Origin: Akkermansia massiliensis
GTDB taxonomy: Bacteria; Verrucomicrobiota; Verrucomicrobiia; Verrucomicrobiales; Akkermansiaceae
NCBI RefSeq assembly: GCF_018847375.1
Contig: NZ_CP072036.1
Location: 1,054,001-1,118,000 of the forward strand
DNA length: 64,000 nucleotides
Reading direction: 5' to 3'
The notes below the pieces were generated by a model. The model was not told where the DNA came from and made no database searches. It saw only the letters and a list, made by a program, of their open reading frames with translations. The position numbers and the translations under genes were made by a program. Below, in pieces: positions 32,094 through 41,922 of this stretch (its first letter is position 1; each line of letters opens with the position of its first letter).

Positions 32094-32111
32094 GAAATTT
32101 TTAACAGTGAC

Positions 32112-32546
32112 TTAGTCGCGCTGCTGGCGGGAGTACTTGTAGTAGCTCTGGAAGCTGAGTTCCGCAGGGAATTCGCTCAGGCCGCCGTTGGGATTGTATT
32201 CCTTAAGGCCGCTCATGCCGCAACGTCCCTGATAGGGGGGCTTGTACGTGCACTTGTAGGTGGGAGCCCAGAACGTGACAAGTTCATAGATGCCGTAGCC
32301 CATGCGTTCAAGCATGGTGGTGGTGCCATCAACAATGCCCACGGAAAAACCGGCATAGTCACCTTCGCGGCTCGTCCAGTTGATGATTCCCAGGGGAATT
32401 TCTTCAACGGAGTAAATGATGTTGGCGATGGCGCGGCCCAGCTTGCGGGTGGGGGTGTATTCGGAAGCGGGTGGAGCCTGAATGTCCGCACTGGCGACAC
32501 CGATGGCGCCGGCGGCAAAAAGAGCTGAGATGATGGCACGTTTCAT
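32112..32546 (-). CDS. Exosortase-associated protein, TIGR04073 family
   Basis: The 144-residue protein has a signal peptide (IISALFAAGAIGVASA) and the TIGR04073 pattern: RKLGRAIANIIYSVEEIPLG, then SREGDYAGFSVGIVDG and YGIYELVTFWAPTYK. The family occurs in genomes with the PEP-CTERM/exosortase system and fits the three PEP-CTERM proteins in this window. Function unknown; likely a small periplasmic or outer-membrane component. Confidence 0.85.
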   Translation of the reverse strand: MKRAIISALFAAGAIGVASADIQAPPASEYTPTRKLGRAIANIIYSVEEIPLGIINWTSREGDYAGFSVGIVDGTTTMLERMGYGIYELVTFWAPTYKCTYKPPYQGRCGMSGLKEYNPNGGLSEFPAELSFQSYYKYSRQQRD

Positions 32547-32603
32547 ACTGATTGTTTATATAGTATAATTTGTCGAGGGAAAGCAACTCAAAAAAACAAA
32601 AAA

Positions 32604-33614
32604 TCAATCTAATTCCGGACGGGGGTCCCGCGTCATGAGTTCCACAAGCGCTTCCATGGGCGGCTTGGATTCATAAAGAACGGAATAGACGGCGTCAATC
32701 AGCGGCGTCCTCACTCCCAGCTTCCGCGCAATTTCATAGACGGAGAGCGTGTTGGGCACCCCTTCCGCCACCATGCCCAGGACGTCCAGAATTTCCTGGA
32801 GGCTTTTTCCTTCCGCCAGCCTCCGCCCCACCGTCTGGTTGCGGGAGTGGCGGGAATAGCAGGTGACGATGAGATCGCCCACGCCGGAAAGGCCCATGAA
32901 GGTTTCCCTGCGGCCTCCGCTGGCTACGCCGATGCGCGTCATTTCCGCCAGGCCGCGGGTCAGCAGGGCGGCCTGGGCGTTATCTCCCAGGTTCAGCCCC
33001 TCGCACAGTCCGGCCCCGATGGCAAAGACGTTCTTGATGGTTCCCCCCAGCTGCATGCCGATGATGTCCGTAGCGGAATAAACGCGGAAGGTCTTGGAGG
33101 CGAATATCTGCTGCACCCAGTCCGCATATTTCGGATCCTCAAACCCGATCAGGGAGGCGGACGGGAGGCCCAGGCAGATGTCTTCCGCATGGTTGGGGCC
33201 GGAGAGCACGCCTATGGGATTGGAGGGCAGATATTCCTGAAGGATTTCCGTCATTCTTTTATGGGAGCCCTGTTCAATGCCCTTGGTGCAGGAGACGATG
33301 ACGGCGTCCGGCCTCACCGGCAGGTCACGCAGCCGCTGCGCTACGGAACGCATGGCTACGGAAGGCACCACCACCACGATGAGCTCCGCGTCCTTCACCT
33401 GGTCCAGGTCGCAAGTGGGATGGATGTTGGGGGCCAGGGGCGCGGCGGTTTCCGACAGGACCGGGCTGCGCCTGGTTTCAGCAAGCTGCCGGGCCTGCGC
33501 TTCTTCCGGCGTCCACAGGACGACTTCACATTCCCGGGTCGCCAGGACCATGGAGAGGGCCGTACCCCAGGAACCGGCGCCGATGACTGCTATTTTATGT
33601 AACCGATTCATCAT
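32604..33614 (-). CDS. gpsA: NAD(P)-dependent glycerol-3-phosphate dehydrogenase
   Basis: The 336-residue enzyme makes sn-glycerol 3-phosphate from dihydroxyacetone phosphate for phospholipid synthesis. It shows AVIGAGSWGTALSMVLA (NAD-binding), GVLSGPNHAEDICLGLPSAS, the catalytic lysine in LGGTIKNVFAIGAGLCEGL, and TFMGLSGVGDLIVTC. Its start is one base beyond the plsY stop, so plsY and gpsA form a two-gene operon for the first steps of phospholipid synthesis. Confidence 0.95.
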   Translation of the reverse strand: MMNRLHKIAVIGAGSWGTALSMVLATRECEVVLWTPEEAQARQLAETRRSPVLSETAAPLAPNIHPTCDLDQVKDAELIVVVVPSVAMRSVAQRLRDLPVRPDAVIVSCTKGIEQGSHKRMTEILQEYLPSNPIGVLSGPNHAEDICLGLPSASLIGFEDPKYADWVQQIFASKTFRVYSATDIIGMQLGGTIKNVFAIGAGLCEGLNLGDNAQAALLTRGLAEMTRIGVASGGRRETFMGLSGVGDLIVTCYSRHSRNQTVGRRLAEGKSLQEILDVLGMVAEGVPNTLSVYEIARKLGVRTPLIDAVYSVLYESKPPMEALVELMTRDPRPELD

Positions 33615-33615
33615 C

Positions 33616-34272
33616 TTACTTGGACTTTTTGGAATAGAAGGAGTGTTCCGTTCCGTTGAGGAGCCTCACGATGTTGGAACGGTGCTTGAGAATGACCAGA
33701 GCCCCCACCACCGTGAAAAAGGCAATGTAAAGTATCTGGGGAGAAACGGCCCCGCCCTGGCAAAGCGGGTAGAACCACCATCCGGCGGCGATCATCGCCA
33801 CGGCAGCCACCAGGCTGGACAGCGACACGATGCCGGAGATTCCCATGAATACCAGCCACGCACCCAGGGCCACGCAGGCCACCACCGGATTGAGGGCAAA
33901 CAAGACGCCCGCAGTCGTCGCCACGCCCTTTCCGCCCCTGAACCCAAGGAAACAGGTATAGGTATGGCCGAGCACCACGGCGAAACAGACGAGGACGACT
34001 ACGGCGTTGAAGTCCCAGCCGCCCGCATCCCCCGTCAGGAACGGCAGCCAGTTCAGGGCGCCGAACACGGGCACGAACCCCTTTAAAAAATCCAGCGCAA
34101 AAACGGAGAGGCCCCACTTCCAGCCCAGCACGCGCCATGCATTGGTAGCGCCTATGTTGCAGGAACCCTCCCGCCTCAGGTCAAGGCCCCTGATCCTGCC
34201 GGCAAGGTAGCCGAACGGAACCGCTCCAACCAGGTAGGAGGCTGCAATATAGAGAACTATCCAGGCAATCAT
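33616..34272 (-). CDS. plsY: Acyl-phosphate:glycerol-3-phosphate acyltransferase
   Basis: The 218-residue integral membrane protein (from the ATG at 34272) acylates glycerol 3-phosphate using acyl phosphate. The three family motifs are present: YLVGAVPFGYLAGR with the SCNIGATNAWRVLG acyl-phosphate loop, TCFLGFRGGKGVATTAG, and a later STF-like turn. Several hydrophobic helices follow. It is directly upstream of gpsA, which makes its substrate. The 34273-34541 gap upstream holds no supported gene. Confidence 0.92.
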   Translation of the reverse strand: MIAWIVLYIAASYLVGAVPFGYLAGRIRGLDLRREGSCNIGATNAWRVLGWKWGLSVFALDFLKGFVPVFGALNWLPFLTGDAGGWDFNAVVVLVCFAVVLGHTYTCFLGFRGGKGVATTAGVLFALNPVVACVALGAWLVFMGISGIVSLSSLVAAVAMIAAGWWFYPLCQGGAVSPQILYIAFFTVVGALVILKHRSNIVRLLNGTEHSFYSKKSK

Positions 34273-34541
34273 GTCGTGCGGAGGGTATTCTACCCCCCCG
34301 CCCGTCAAATGACAATGGGGAAATCGTCTCCGGGACGCTTCTTTCCGGCGGCCTGCTCCCGCGGAACAGCGGAACGTTCAACGGCCTTCCCCGGCACCGG
34401 ATTTCCAGAAGGCTTCCTGCACCGCCCCCGTCCGGAGGAAAGGCCCTCTTTTAAAAAGCGACGCAGTAAAAACGGCACAGGCTCGCCCCGCGCTCGTGGG
34501 GAAGATGCCCCCGGTCTTATTTTTCCTTTTCCGGAACGGGT

Positions 34542-35328
34542 TTATTTACCGTCCGTGCAGGGTTTCCGCATCACGGCGGCCCAGACGGAGGCATTGTCCT
34601 GCTGCGGTTCCAGCATGTCCTTCACCTGCTCCATGATGGTTCCCACCAGCTCCCGGCTGGAACAGTCCCTGGCCTTTTGGAGAGCCAGGAAAGAAGGCTC
34701 CCTCAGCAGTTCGCTCCAGACCTGCAAGCCGTCCGAGCAGGCCAGCACCGCATCCCCCGGATGCAGAAGCAGGGGCATGGCGCTGATGTCCACCAGTTCC
34801 ATGGCCCCCCCCATGACGGCGGACCGCAGAACGCAGCGCTGGCGCAGAGCGCCCTGGAGGGACATTTCCCCCTTCCGGTAGAGGCAATCCGCAATGGGCC
34901 TCATGGAGTGGTCTTCATTCAGGCGGTCCATGCGGAAGCTGTCCGCTCCGCTCCATAAGTACAGGGGGGGAATCCCCCACGCTGATCCACCACAGGGAGT
35001 GGCCGCGGATGAAGACGGCCAGCAGCGTGGTTCCGGATTCCTCCGGCTCCTTCTGGATGGCGGCCAGCGCCCGGTTGGCGGCATGCAGCGCTTCCGTCAG
35101 ACGCTCCGGAATATCCTCCACGCCGCTTTCCGCAAATACTGCGGCAAATTCCTGCGCCACCACGCAGGAGGCGCAGTCTCCGCGGAGATGGCCCCCCATG
35201 CCGTCGCACACGATGCCCAGCATCCCGCCGGCGGCGGGAAGGCTTTTAACCACGTCTTCCTGCTCACGGCGTTTGCCGATCCATTGGGCGGAAGCGCAGT
35301 CCAGGGTATCCGGGGTGGGGGGGGCCAT
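34542..35328 (-). pseudogene. PP2C-type protein phosphatase, broken by one extra C
   Basis: The protein starts MAPPTPDTLDCASAQWIGKR, has the PP2C metal motif GIVCDGMGGHLRGDCAS and EESGTTLLAVFIRGHSLWWI, then shifts frame in SVGDSP at seven C on the minus strand (G at 34964-34970). With six C it continues LYLWSGADSFRMDRLNEDHS, later DAVLACSDGLQVWSE and a C-terminal PQQDNASVWAAVM, giving about 261 residues. It removes phosphate from Ser/Thr in proteins. It begins 17 bases after lysS. A second G-run (G4-T-G8) sits right at its start codon. Sequence error and phase variation cannot be separated here. Confidence 0.7.
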
Positions 35329-35345
35329 GCGGCTGGGGGGCTGAA

Positions 35346-36827
35346 TTAACTGTCCTTCCGTTTCAGTTGCGGGAAGAGCAGGACGTCGCGGATGGAAGAG
35401 GCGCCCGTCAGCATCATGATGACGCGGTCAATGCCGATGCCGATGCCGCCTGCGGAGGGCATGCCGTATTCCAGCGTTTCAATGAAGTCGTAGTCCACGC
35501 GCTGGGTTTCCCCGGCGGCCTGGTGTTCCAGGCGCTCTTTCTGCACGTCCGGATCGTTCAGCTCCGAGTAACCGGGGGAAATTTCCTGCCCGTTGATTAC
35601 CAGTTCATACACGTCCACCACGTCCGGGTTTTCTTTGTTCAGCTTGGCGAGGGGAACCAGGTCCTTGGCCACATGGGTGACGAAGCAGGGATTCATGGTT
35701 TTTTCCTCCACCAGCTTTTCATAAACCTGCTGGGAAACGTCCACATCCTTCATGTCCGGGCTGATTTCCACATCCAGCTCCTCACAGCGGGCGCGGCGCG
35801 CCTCGGGAGAAATGTCAAACCAGTCCTGCCCGGCCACGGCGCGGATCAGGTCCTGGTAGTCGGCGCGCTTCCAGGGGCGGCTGAGGTCGATCGTGTAAAG
35901 CACGTTGCCTTCTGCATCCTTGTGGTCTATCTGGAGGCCTCCGCAGAATTTTTCCGCCAGGTGGCAGATGAGTTCTTCCACCATGTTCGCCATGGTTTCA
36001 AAATCCCCGCAGGCGCAGTAGGCTTCCAGCATCGTGAATTCCGGATTGTGGCGGCGGTCGATGCCTTCATTACGGAAGCTGCGGTTGAGTTCAAAAATCT
36101 TGGTGAAGCCGCCTACCATCAGTCGCTTGAGGAAGAGTTCCGGAGCAATGCGCAGCGTCAGCGGCATGTCCAGCGCGTTATGGTACGTTTCAAACGGCTT
36201 GGCGGCGGCGCCTCCGGCCACGTCCTGAAGCATGGGGGTTTCCACTTCCAGATAGCCGCGTTCCTGGAGAAAGCGGCGGATTTCCGCAATCATGAGGGAG
36301 CGCGTGACGAACAGGGACGCGCTTTCCTCATTGGAAATGAGGTCCAGATGGCGCTTGCGGTAGGTGACCTCCTTGTCCGCCAGGCCATGCCATTTGTCCG
36401 GCAGGGGACGGAGGCTCTTGGAAAGAATGGTCAGGCCGGAGACCTTCACGGTGGGTTCTCCGGTACGGGTCAGGAAGGTGGTTCCTTCCATGCCGATCCA
36501 GTCTCCGCGGTCCAGGAGCTTCCACAGCTTCCAGGTGGTTTCATCCACTTCATTCCTGTGCAGGAACCCCTGGATTTTGCCACGTACATCTCCAATGACG
36601 AAAAACTGGGATTTGCCCATGTCGCGAATAGCCAGCAGGCGGCCGGCCACGGCTACCTGTTTGTCTTCCTGGAAATCGGCTTTCAATCCGGCGGGGGTGG
36701 TGGTCACGTCAAATCTTGCGCCGTAGGGATCAATCCCCAGCTCGCGGATTTTGGCGAGCTTGTCGCGGCGCACGGCAATAAGTTCGGATTCCGTCGTATT
36801 CGGATGTGCCTGCTGTTGTTCGGACAT
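35346..36827 (-). CDS. lysS: Lysyl-tRNA synthetase, class II
   Basis: The 493-residue enzyme attaches lysine to tRNA-Lys. It has an OB-fold anticodon domain in the first 150 residues, class II motif 2 in FRNEGIDRRHNPEFTMLEAY, and motif 3 in AGGIGIGIDRVIMML. Length is that of bacterial LysS. It is followed after 17 bases by the PP2C phosphatase gene on the same strand. Confidence 0.95.
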   Translation of the reverse strand: MSEQQQAHPNTTESELIAVRRDKLAKIRELGIDPYGARFDVTTTPAGLKADFQEDKQVAVAGRLLAIRDMGKSQFFVIGDVRGKIQGFLHRNEVDETTWKLWKLLDRGDWIGMEGTTFLTRTGEPTVKVSGLTILSKSLRPLPDKWHGLADKEVTYRKRHLDLISNEESASLFVTRSLMIAEIRRFLQERGYLEVETPMLQDVAGGAAAKPFETYHNALDMPLTLRIAPELFLKRLMVGGFTKIFELNRSFRNEGIDRRHNPEFTMLEAYCACGDFETMANMVEELICHLAEKFCGGLQIDHKDAEGNVLYTIDLSRPWKRADYQDLIRAVAGQDWFDISPEARRARCEELDVEISPDMKDVDVSQQVYEKLVEEKTMNPCFVTHVAKDLVPLAKLNKENPDVVDVYELVINGQEISPGYSELNDPDVQKERLEHQAAGETQRVDYDFIETLEYGMPSAGGIGIGIDRVIMMLTGASSIRDVLLFPQLKRKDS

Positions 36828-37183
36828 AGTGCGGGGATTTTAAAGGCTTGCCTCCGTTTTGGCTAGTGCATTGTCAGGCAGGGGGCATTTTTGGCGGCCT
36901 GTCCGGAACCGGGGACCTTTTTGCCCTCCTTTCCGGAGTCCAAGCGCCGGGGGACGCACCCGCGGGGGTGGATGCCCGTCCGCAGCCTCTGTAAAAAGGA
37001 GCGGGAGAACCACGCAAGGCACGATATTCAAAGGAATTGAAAAGAAACTGGTCTTATTATTAAAAAATAGCCGTCAAAACCCCACATACGCATAATTGCT
37101 TTTACCTTCGGCGTCAGACATGTTATAAATAACTCCGTTAAGGCGCACCTTATTTATCAATTATATACTATCCGTGCAGACTT
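36828..37183. other. Intergenic region between lysS and nifJ
   Basis: Divergent promoter region of 356 bases. The part next to nifJ is A+T-rich, with TATACT at 37164-37169 just before the nifJ start as a possible -10 box; the part next to lysS is G+C-rich and shows only short imperfect repeats. No gene or riboswitch was recognised. Confidence 0.4.
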
Positions 37184-40100
37184 ATGAGTGATCAGACAAC
37201 CGTAACTTACAGCACGATTGACGCTAACGAAGCCGTAGCCTCCGTAGCCTATCGTTTTTCTGAAGTCATTGCCATTTACCCCATTACACCGTCCTCTCCG
37301 ATGGGTGAATCAGCCGAAAGCTGGGCCGCTGTCAACCGGAAGAACCTGTGGGGCACCGTTCCCTCCGTGGTGGAAATGCAGAGTGAAGGCGGCGCGGCAG
37401 GCACCGTTCACGGCGCCCTCCAGACCGGAGCCATGGCAACTACCTTCACCGCATCCCAGGGCCTCCTGCTGATGATCCCGAACATGTTCAAGATCGCAGG
37501 GGAACTGACTCCGGCCGTGTTCCATGTGGCCGCCCGTTCCCTGGCCTACCAGGGCCTCTCCATTTTCGGCGACCACAGCGACGTGATGAGCGCCCGCTCC
37601 TGCGGCTGGGCCATGCTGTGCGGCTCCTCCACGCAGGAAGCCGCGGACTTTGCCGCCATTTCCCACGCCGCCACGCTGGAATCCCGCGTTCCGTTCATGA
37701 ACTTCTTTGACGGCTTCCGCACGTCCCATGAAATCGGCAAGATTGCAGATATCACGGACGATACGCTCAACGGCATGATCAAGCAGGAATGGGCGGACTC
37801 CTTCCGCGAACGCGCCCTGACGCCTGACGCTCCCGTGCTGCGCGGCACCGCCCAGAACCCGGACGTTTACTTCCAGGGCCGTGAAACGGTCAACCAGTTC
37901 TATGAAGCCACCCCCGCCATCGTGCAGAAGGCCATGGACAGGTTTGCGGACCTCACGGGCCGTTCCTACCATCTGGTGGACTACTCCGGCGCCCCGGACG
38001 CTGAACGCGTGATCATCCTGATGGGTTCCGGCGCGGAAGCTGTGGAAGAAACGGTGGAAGCCATGATCGCCCGTGAAAACGCCAAGGTGGGCGTGCTCAA
38101 GGTGCGCCTGTTCCGCCCCTTCCCCGCCGCGGAACTGATCAAGGCGCTCCCCGCCACGGTCAGGAAGATCGCCGTGCTGGACCGCACCAAGGAACCCGGC
38201 TCCCAGGGCGAACCGCTCCACCAGGACGTCATCCAGGCCCTCTTTGACGCCCAAGGCTCCGGCACGCTCCCCTTCACCAACGGCATGCCCAAGGTGGTAG
38301 GCGGCCGCTACGGCCTCTCCTCCAAGGAATTCACTCCCGCCATGGTCAAGGGCGTCTATGACAGCCTGGAACAGGACGCTCCCAAGAACCACTTCACCAT
38401 CGGCATCAACGACGACGTGCTGGGCACCAGCCTTCCGTATGATGAAGATTACTCCACGGAAGCGGACGACGTGACGCGCGCCATGTTCTTCGGCCTCGGT
38501 TCCGACGGCACCGTGGGCGCCAACAAGGACGCCATCAAGATCATCGGCCAGCACACGGACCTGTACGTTCAGGGCTACTTCGTGTACGACTCCAAGAAGG
38601 CCGGTTCCTCCACCATCTCCCACCTGCGCTTCGGCCCGCGCCCGATCAAGTCCACGTACCTGATCACCAAGGCGAACTTCCTGGCGCTGCACCAGCCCAC
38701 GCTGCTGAACCTGTTTGACTTCCTGAAGAACGCCGCCAACGGCGCCACCTTCCTGATGAACAGCCCGCACCCCGCGGACAAGCTGTGGGACACGCTGCCC
38801 GCCCGCATGCAGCAGCAGATTCTGGACAAGAACCTCAAGCTTTACACGATTGACGCCTTCTCCGTGGCCCGGAAAACGGGCATGGGCGGCCGCATCAACA
38901 TGATCATGCAGACCTGCTTCTTCAAGCTGGCCGGCGTGATTCCCGCTGATGAAGCCATCGGCTACATCAAGAAAGCCATCGCCAAGACCTACGCCAAGAA
39001 GGGCCAGGAAGTGGTGGACAAGAACATCGCCGCCGTGGACGCCACGCTGGAAAACCTCCACCAGGTGGACACCACCGGCAAGACCATCACCGGCCATGCC
39101 ATTCCGCCCGTCATGTCCGCTGACGCTCCGGACTACGTCCAGAACGTCCTCGGCAAGATGATGTGCGGCGAAGGGGACAGCATCCCCGTCAGCCAGATGC
39201 CCGTGGACGGCACGTTCCCGAACGGCACTTCCCAGTACGAAAAGCGCAACCTGGCCCTGGACCTCCCGGAATGGGATCCCGCCCTCTGCATCCAGTGCGG
39301 CAAGTGCACGGCCGTTTGCCCGCACGCCGCCATCCGCAGCAAGTTCTTCTCTCCGGACGCCCTCTCCGGCGCGCCGGAAGGCTTTGAATGCCTGGATGCC
39401 AAGCATCCGGACTGGAAGGGTGAAAAATTCGTCATCCAGGTCTCCCCGAACGACTGCACGGGCTGCACGCTCTGCTCCGACGTCTGCCCGGCCAAGAGCA
39501 AGACGGACCCCACCCACAAGGCCCTGACCATGGTGCCCACCCTGAAGATTCACGACAAGGAGGAAGCCAACTGGGACTTCTTCATGAGCCTTCCGGACGT
39601 GGACCGCACCAAGGTAAGGACGGACAACATCCGCTCCATGCAGGTGCTGCGCCCGCTGTTTGAATTCTCCGGCGCCTGCGCCGGCTGCGGTGAAACCCCG
39701 TACGTGAAAATGCTCTCCCAGCTCTTCGGCAACCGCCTAGTGGTCGCCAACGCTACGGGCTGCTCCTCCATCTACGGCGGCAACCTGCCCACCACCCCGT
39801 GGTCCCATGACTCCGAAGGGCGCGGACCGGCCTGGTCCAACTCCCTGTTTGAAGACAACGCCGAATTCGGCCTTGGCTTCCGCGTCTCCCTGGACAAGCA
39901 GATGGAACACGCCATTGAGCTCCTCCATGAAGCCGCCGGCATCGTGGGCCAGGAACTGGTGGACCAGATCCTGACCAACCCGCAGAAGGATGAGGCGGAC
40001 ATCGCGCAGCAGCGTGAAAACGTCGCCGAACTCAAGAAGAGAATCACCGGCAAGCCGGAATGCGCACGCCTCCTGACCATGGCGGACAAACTCGTCCGCA

Positions 40101-40762
40101 AGAGCGTCTGGATCCTCGGCGGCGACGGCTGGGCCTACGACATCGGCTACGGCGGCCTGGACCACATCCTGGCCAGCGGCAGGAACGTGAAGGTGCTGGT
40201 CATGGATACGGAAGTGTACTCCAACACCGGCGGCCAGTGCTCCAAGTCCACCCCGCGCGCTGCCGTGGCCAAGTTCGCCACGACCGGCAAGCCCGGCGTG
40301 AAAAAGGACCTGGGCCTCATGGCCATGACCTACGGGAACGTGTACGTGGCTTCCGTCGCCCTCGGCGCGAAGGACGAACATACGCTGAAAGCCTTTGTGG
40401 AAGCGGAAGCCTATGACGGCCCCGCCATCATCATCGCCTACTCCCACTGCATCTCTCACGGCATCAACATGGCCAAGGGCCTGCAGCAGCAGAAGGCATG
40501 GGTGGATTCCGGCCGCATCCTGCTCTACCGCTACAATCCGGACCTGGCCCTCCAGGGCAAGAATCCGCTGATCGTGGAAGGCAAGGGACCGAAGGGCGAC
40601 CTTCGCGACGTGCTTCTCAGCGAAAACCGCTTCAAGCTTCTGGCGAAGACCAACAAGGAAGGATTTGAAAAACTCCTTGAAGAAGCCCAGAAGGACGTCT
40701 GGCACCGCTGGAACCTGTACCAGAGCATTGCCAACATGGGCGCCGACAAGTCCGCGGAATAA
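37184..40762 (+). CDS. nifJ: Pyruvate:ferredoxin (flavodoxin) oxidoreductase
   Basis: The 1192-residue single-chain enzyme turns pyruvate and CoA into acetyl-CoA, CO2 and reduced ferredoxin. Order of domains: pyrimidine-binding (YPITPSSPMGE near residue 33), CoA-binding middle, two 4Fe-4S clusters around residues 700-770 (CIQCGKCTAVCPH and CTGCTLCSDVCPA), and the TPP-binding C-terminal part with GDGWAYDIGYGG near 980 and SNTGGQCSKSTPRAAV. Full length. The enzyme is oxygen-sensitive and marks anaerobic fermentation. Single-gene transcript ending in a strong terminator. Confidence 0.96.
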   Translation: MSDQTTVTYSTIDANEAVASVAYRFSEVIAIYPITPSSPMGESAESWAAVNRKNLWGTVPSVVEMQSEGGAAGTVHGALQTGAMATTFTASQGLLLMIPNMFKIAGELTPAVFHVAARSLAYQGLSIFGDHSDVMSARSCGWAMLCGSSTQEAADFAAISHAATLESRVPFMNFFDGFRTSHEIGKIADITDDTLNGMIKQEWADSFRERALTPDAPVLRGTAQNPDVYFQGRETVNQFYEATPAIVQKAMDRFADLTGRSYHLVDYSGAPDAERVIILMGSGAEAVEETVEAMIARENAKVGVLKVRLFRPFPAAELIKALPATVRKIAVLDRTKEPGSQGEPLHQDVIQALFDAQGSGTLPFTNGMPKVVGGRYGLSSKEFTPAMVKGVYDSLEQDAPKNHFTIGINDDVLGTSLPYDEDYSTEADDVTRAMFFGLGSDGTVGANKDAIKIIGQHTDLYVQGYFVYDSKKAGSSTISHLRFGPRPIKSTYLITKANFLALHQPTLLNLFDFLKNAANGATFLMNSPHPADKLWDTLPARMQQQILDKNLKLYTIDAFSVARKTGMGGRINMIMQTCFFKLAGVIPADEAIGYIKKAIAKTYAKKGQEVVDKNIAAVDATLENLHQVDTTGKTITGHAIPPVMSADAPDYVQNVLGKMMCGEGDSIPVSQMPVDGTFPNGTSQYEKRNLALDLPEWDPALCIQCGKCTAVCPHAAIRSKFFSPDALSGAPEGFECLDAKHPDWKGEKFVIQVSPNDCTGCTLCSDVCPAKSKTDPTHKALTMVPTLKIHDKEEANWDFFMSLPDVDRTKVRTDNIRSMQVLRPLFEFSGACAGCGETPYVKMLSQLFGNRLVVANATGCSSIYGGNLPTTPWSHDSEGRGPAWSNSLFEDNAEFGLGFRVSLDKQMEHAIELLHEAAGIVGQELVDQILTNPQKDEADIAQQRENVAELKKRITGKPECARLLTMADKLVRKSVWILGGDGWAYDIGYGGLDHILASGRNVKVLVMDTEVYSNTGGQCSKSTPRAAVAKFATTGKPGVKKDLGLMAMTYGNVYVASVALGAKDEHTLKAFVEAEAYDGPAIIIAYSHCISHGINMAKGLQQQKAWVDSGRILLYRYNPDLALQGKNPLIVEGKGPKGDLRDVLLSENRFKLLAKTNKEGFEKLLEEAQKDVWHRWNLYQSIANMGADKSAE

Positions 40763-40784
40763 AGCGTACAGCCGCTGAATTTCA

Positions 40785-40820
40785 ACGCCCCTGCACGGTT
40801 CGTCCGGCAGGGGCGTTTTT
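40785..40820 (+). terminator. Terminator after nifJ
   Basis: ACGCCCCTGC (40785-40794) pairs perfectly with GCAGGGGCGT (40807-40816), with TTTTT after it. Confidence 0.9.
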
Positions 40821-40881
40821 ATTCATTCAACAGGAGAGAGCTCTTTTCTGCGCGCCGGATACGGGCGCCTTCCGCGCAGGT

Positions 40882-41310
40882 TCACAGAACCCTTTTCTTC
40901 CACAGCTTCAGTCCCACGGCATGTCCGGCCACAAGACCCGCGCAGGCCGCCAGGCATCCGAGCGCGTCCGTCCACAGCCACCCGTTCTTCCAGTCCCGGA
41001 ACAGCAGCAGGTGCACCGCCTGCCCCGCGGTGACAGCCGCGAGAAACCACGCCAGAAAGTAGCCGCAGCTCCATGCGCCACGGAACAGCAGAAACCTTTT
41101 CAGGGAAGGTCTTTCACATCTGCGGCCTTTCCACGGATTCCCGCACTGGATGAAAATCATCACCAGCTGGAAACAGAAGCACCCCGCAAACAGCAGGGAA
41201 TCCATGATCAAATACCCCTTCGCGGAAAAGCAATGAGCAGCGTCCGGCTCCACCCCTGGAACGATGGATGACAGCAGAAACAACGCAAGCAAAACAATAT
41301 TTCCGTACAT
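40882..41310 (-). CDS. Small membrane protein of unknown function
   Basis: The 142-residue protein has four hydrophobic segments (about residues 2-20, 33-53, 68-92, 112-132), separated by short polar loops, one of them cysteine-containing (FIQCGNPWKGRRCE). No family is recognised. It is convergent with nifJ. Confidence 0.55.
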   Translation of the reverse strand: MYGNIVLLALFLLSSIVPGVEPDAAHCFSAKGYLIMDSLLFAGCFCFQLVMIFIQCGNPWKGRRCERPSLKRFLLFRGAWSCGYFLAWFLAAVTAGQAVHLLLFRDWKNGWLWTDALGCLAACAGLVAGHAVGLKLWKKRVL

Positions 41311-41419
41311 GGGACTTGTCTGAATGCATCAAGCATAGGTGCAGCCTTTCCTCCCCGCAAGAAATAAACCAATCCCGGCATGCTATCCGCCGGGAAGAAA
41401 AACGGTCCCAGGCATCTCC

Positions 41420-41463
41420 TTCCCCAGGCGCGGCCCGCGTGAAGGCAGACCGCGCCTGGGGAA
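41420..41463 (-). terminator. Strong hairpin after the cupin remnant
   Basis: A perfect 14-bp stem, TTCCCCAGGCGCGG (41420-41433) with 41450-41463, 16-base loop. On the plus strand it is followed by AAA only, on the minus strand by GGAGAT; it lies 36 bases past the cupin stop, so it is probably that gene's 3' end. Confidence 0.5.
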
Positions 41464-41498
41464 AAACCGGAAGAACGCTCCCGGAGCAGGAATACTGC

Positions 41499-41770
41499 TC
41501 AGGACTCCTGGAAATGGTGCATGCCGGAGGAAGAACATACCATTCCGGAAGCCGTATCCGGGAAGTGCACCACATCGGGCATGAAGCGGGTACCGACATC
41601 CGGAGAGAGCGCATCCCCTTCTTCAGATTCTTTTCACCCTCCGGAGTACGCACGGCGGCATGGTCCCTGATGATGTAAAATACTTCTTCACTTACTTCAT
41701 GATAACGGTGGCCGCAGGCAAACTGCACCGGTTGCACTGCCACGAACCCGGGCGCGCATTTGCGCTTCAT
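41499..41770 (-). pseudogene. Cupin-like remnant with a single-base deletion
   Basis: From an ATG at 41770 the frame encodes FACGHRYHEVSEEVFYIIRD, then HAAVRTPEGEKNLKKG, a cupin metal-site and beta-barrel pattern. At a run of four C/G (41615-41618) the frame shifts; adding one base gives GDALSPDVGTRFMPDVVHF and a stop at 41499-41501, making a 90-residue protein. The second half is less like a cupin, so further decay is likely. The stretch 41771-41922 upstream shows nothing that can be called a gene. Confidence 0.4.
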
Positions 41771-41922
41771 GGAAGAAAATGGCCTGCTTACGTGGAAAGT
41801 GCATGCGGAAGTACCTCTTAACTCTGTGCGCGGAATGTACCCATTCTGGCCCCATGTCCCCGCTGGGGAAAGCCTATCAGCAAATGAACACGCCAAGCCC
41901 GCAGATCAAGGACATTTCTGTT

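Noticed and set aside
34542-35328. This PP2C gene as the missing phosphatase of the TerY-like pair
   Set aside because: It lies 14 kb away in a core operon with lysS, and nothing in promoter or position ties it to the island genes.
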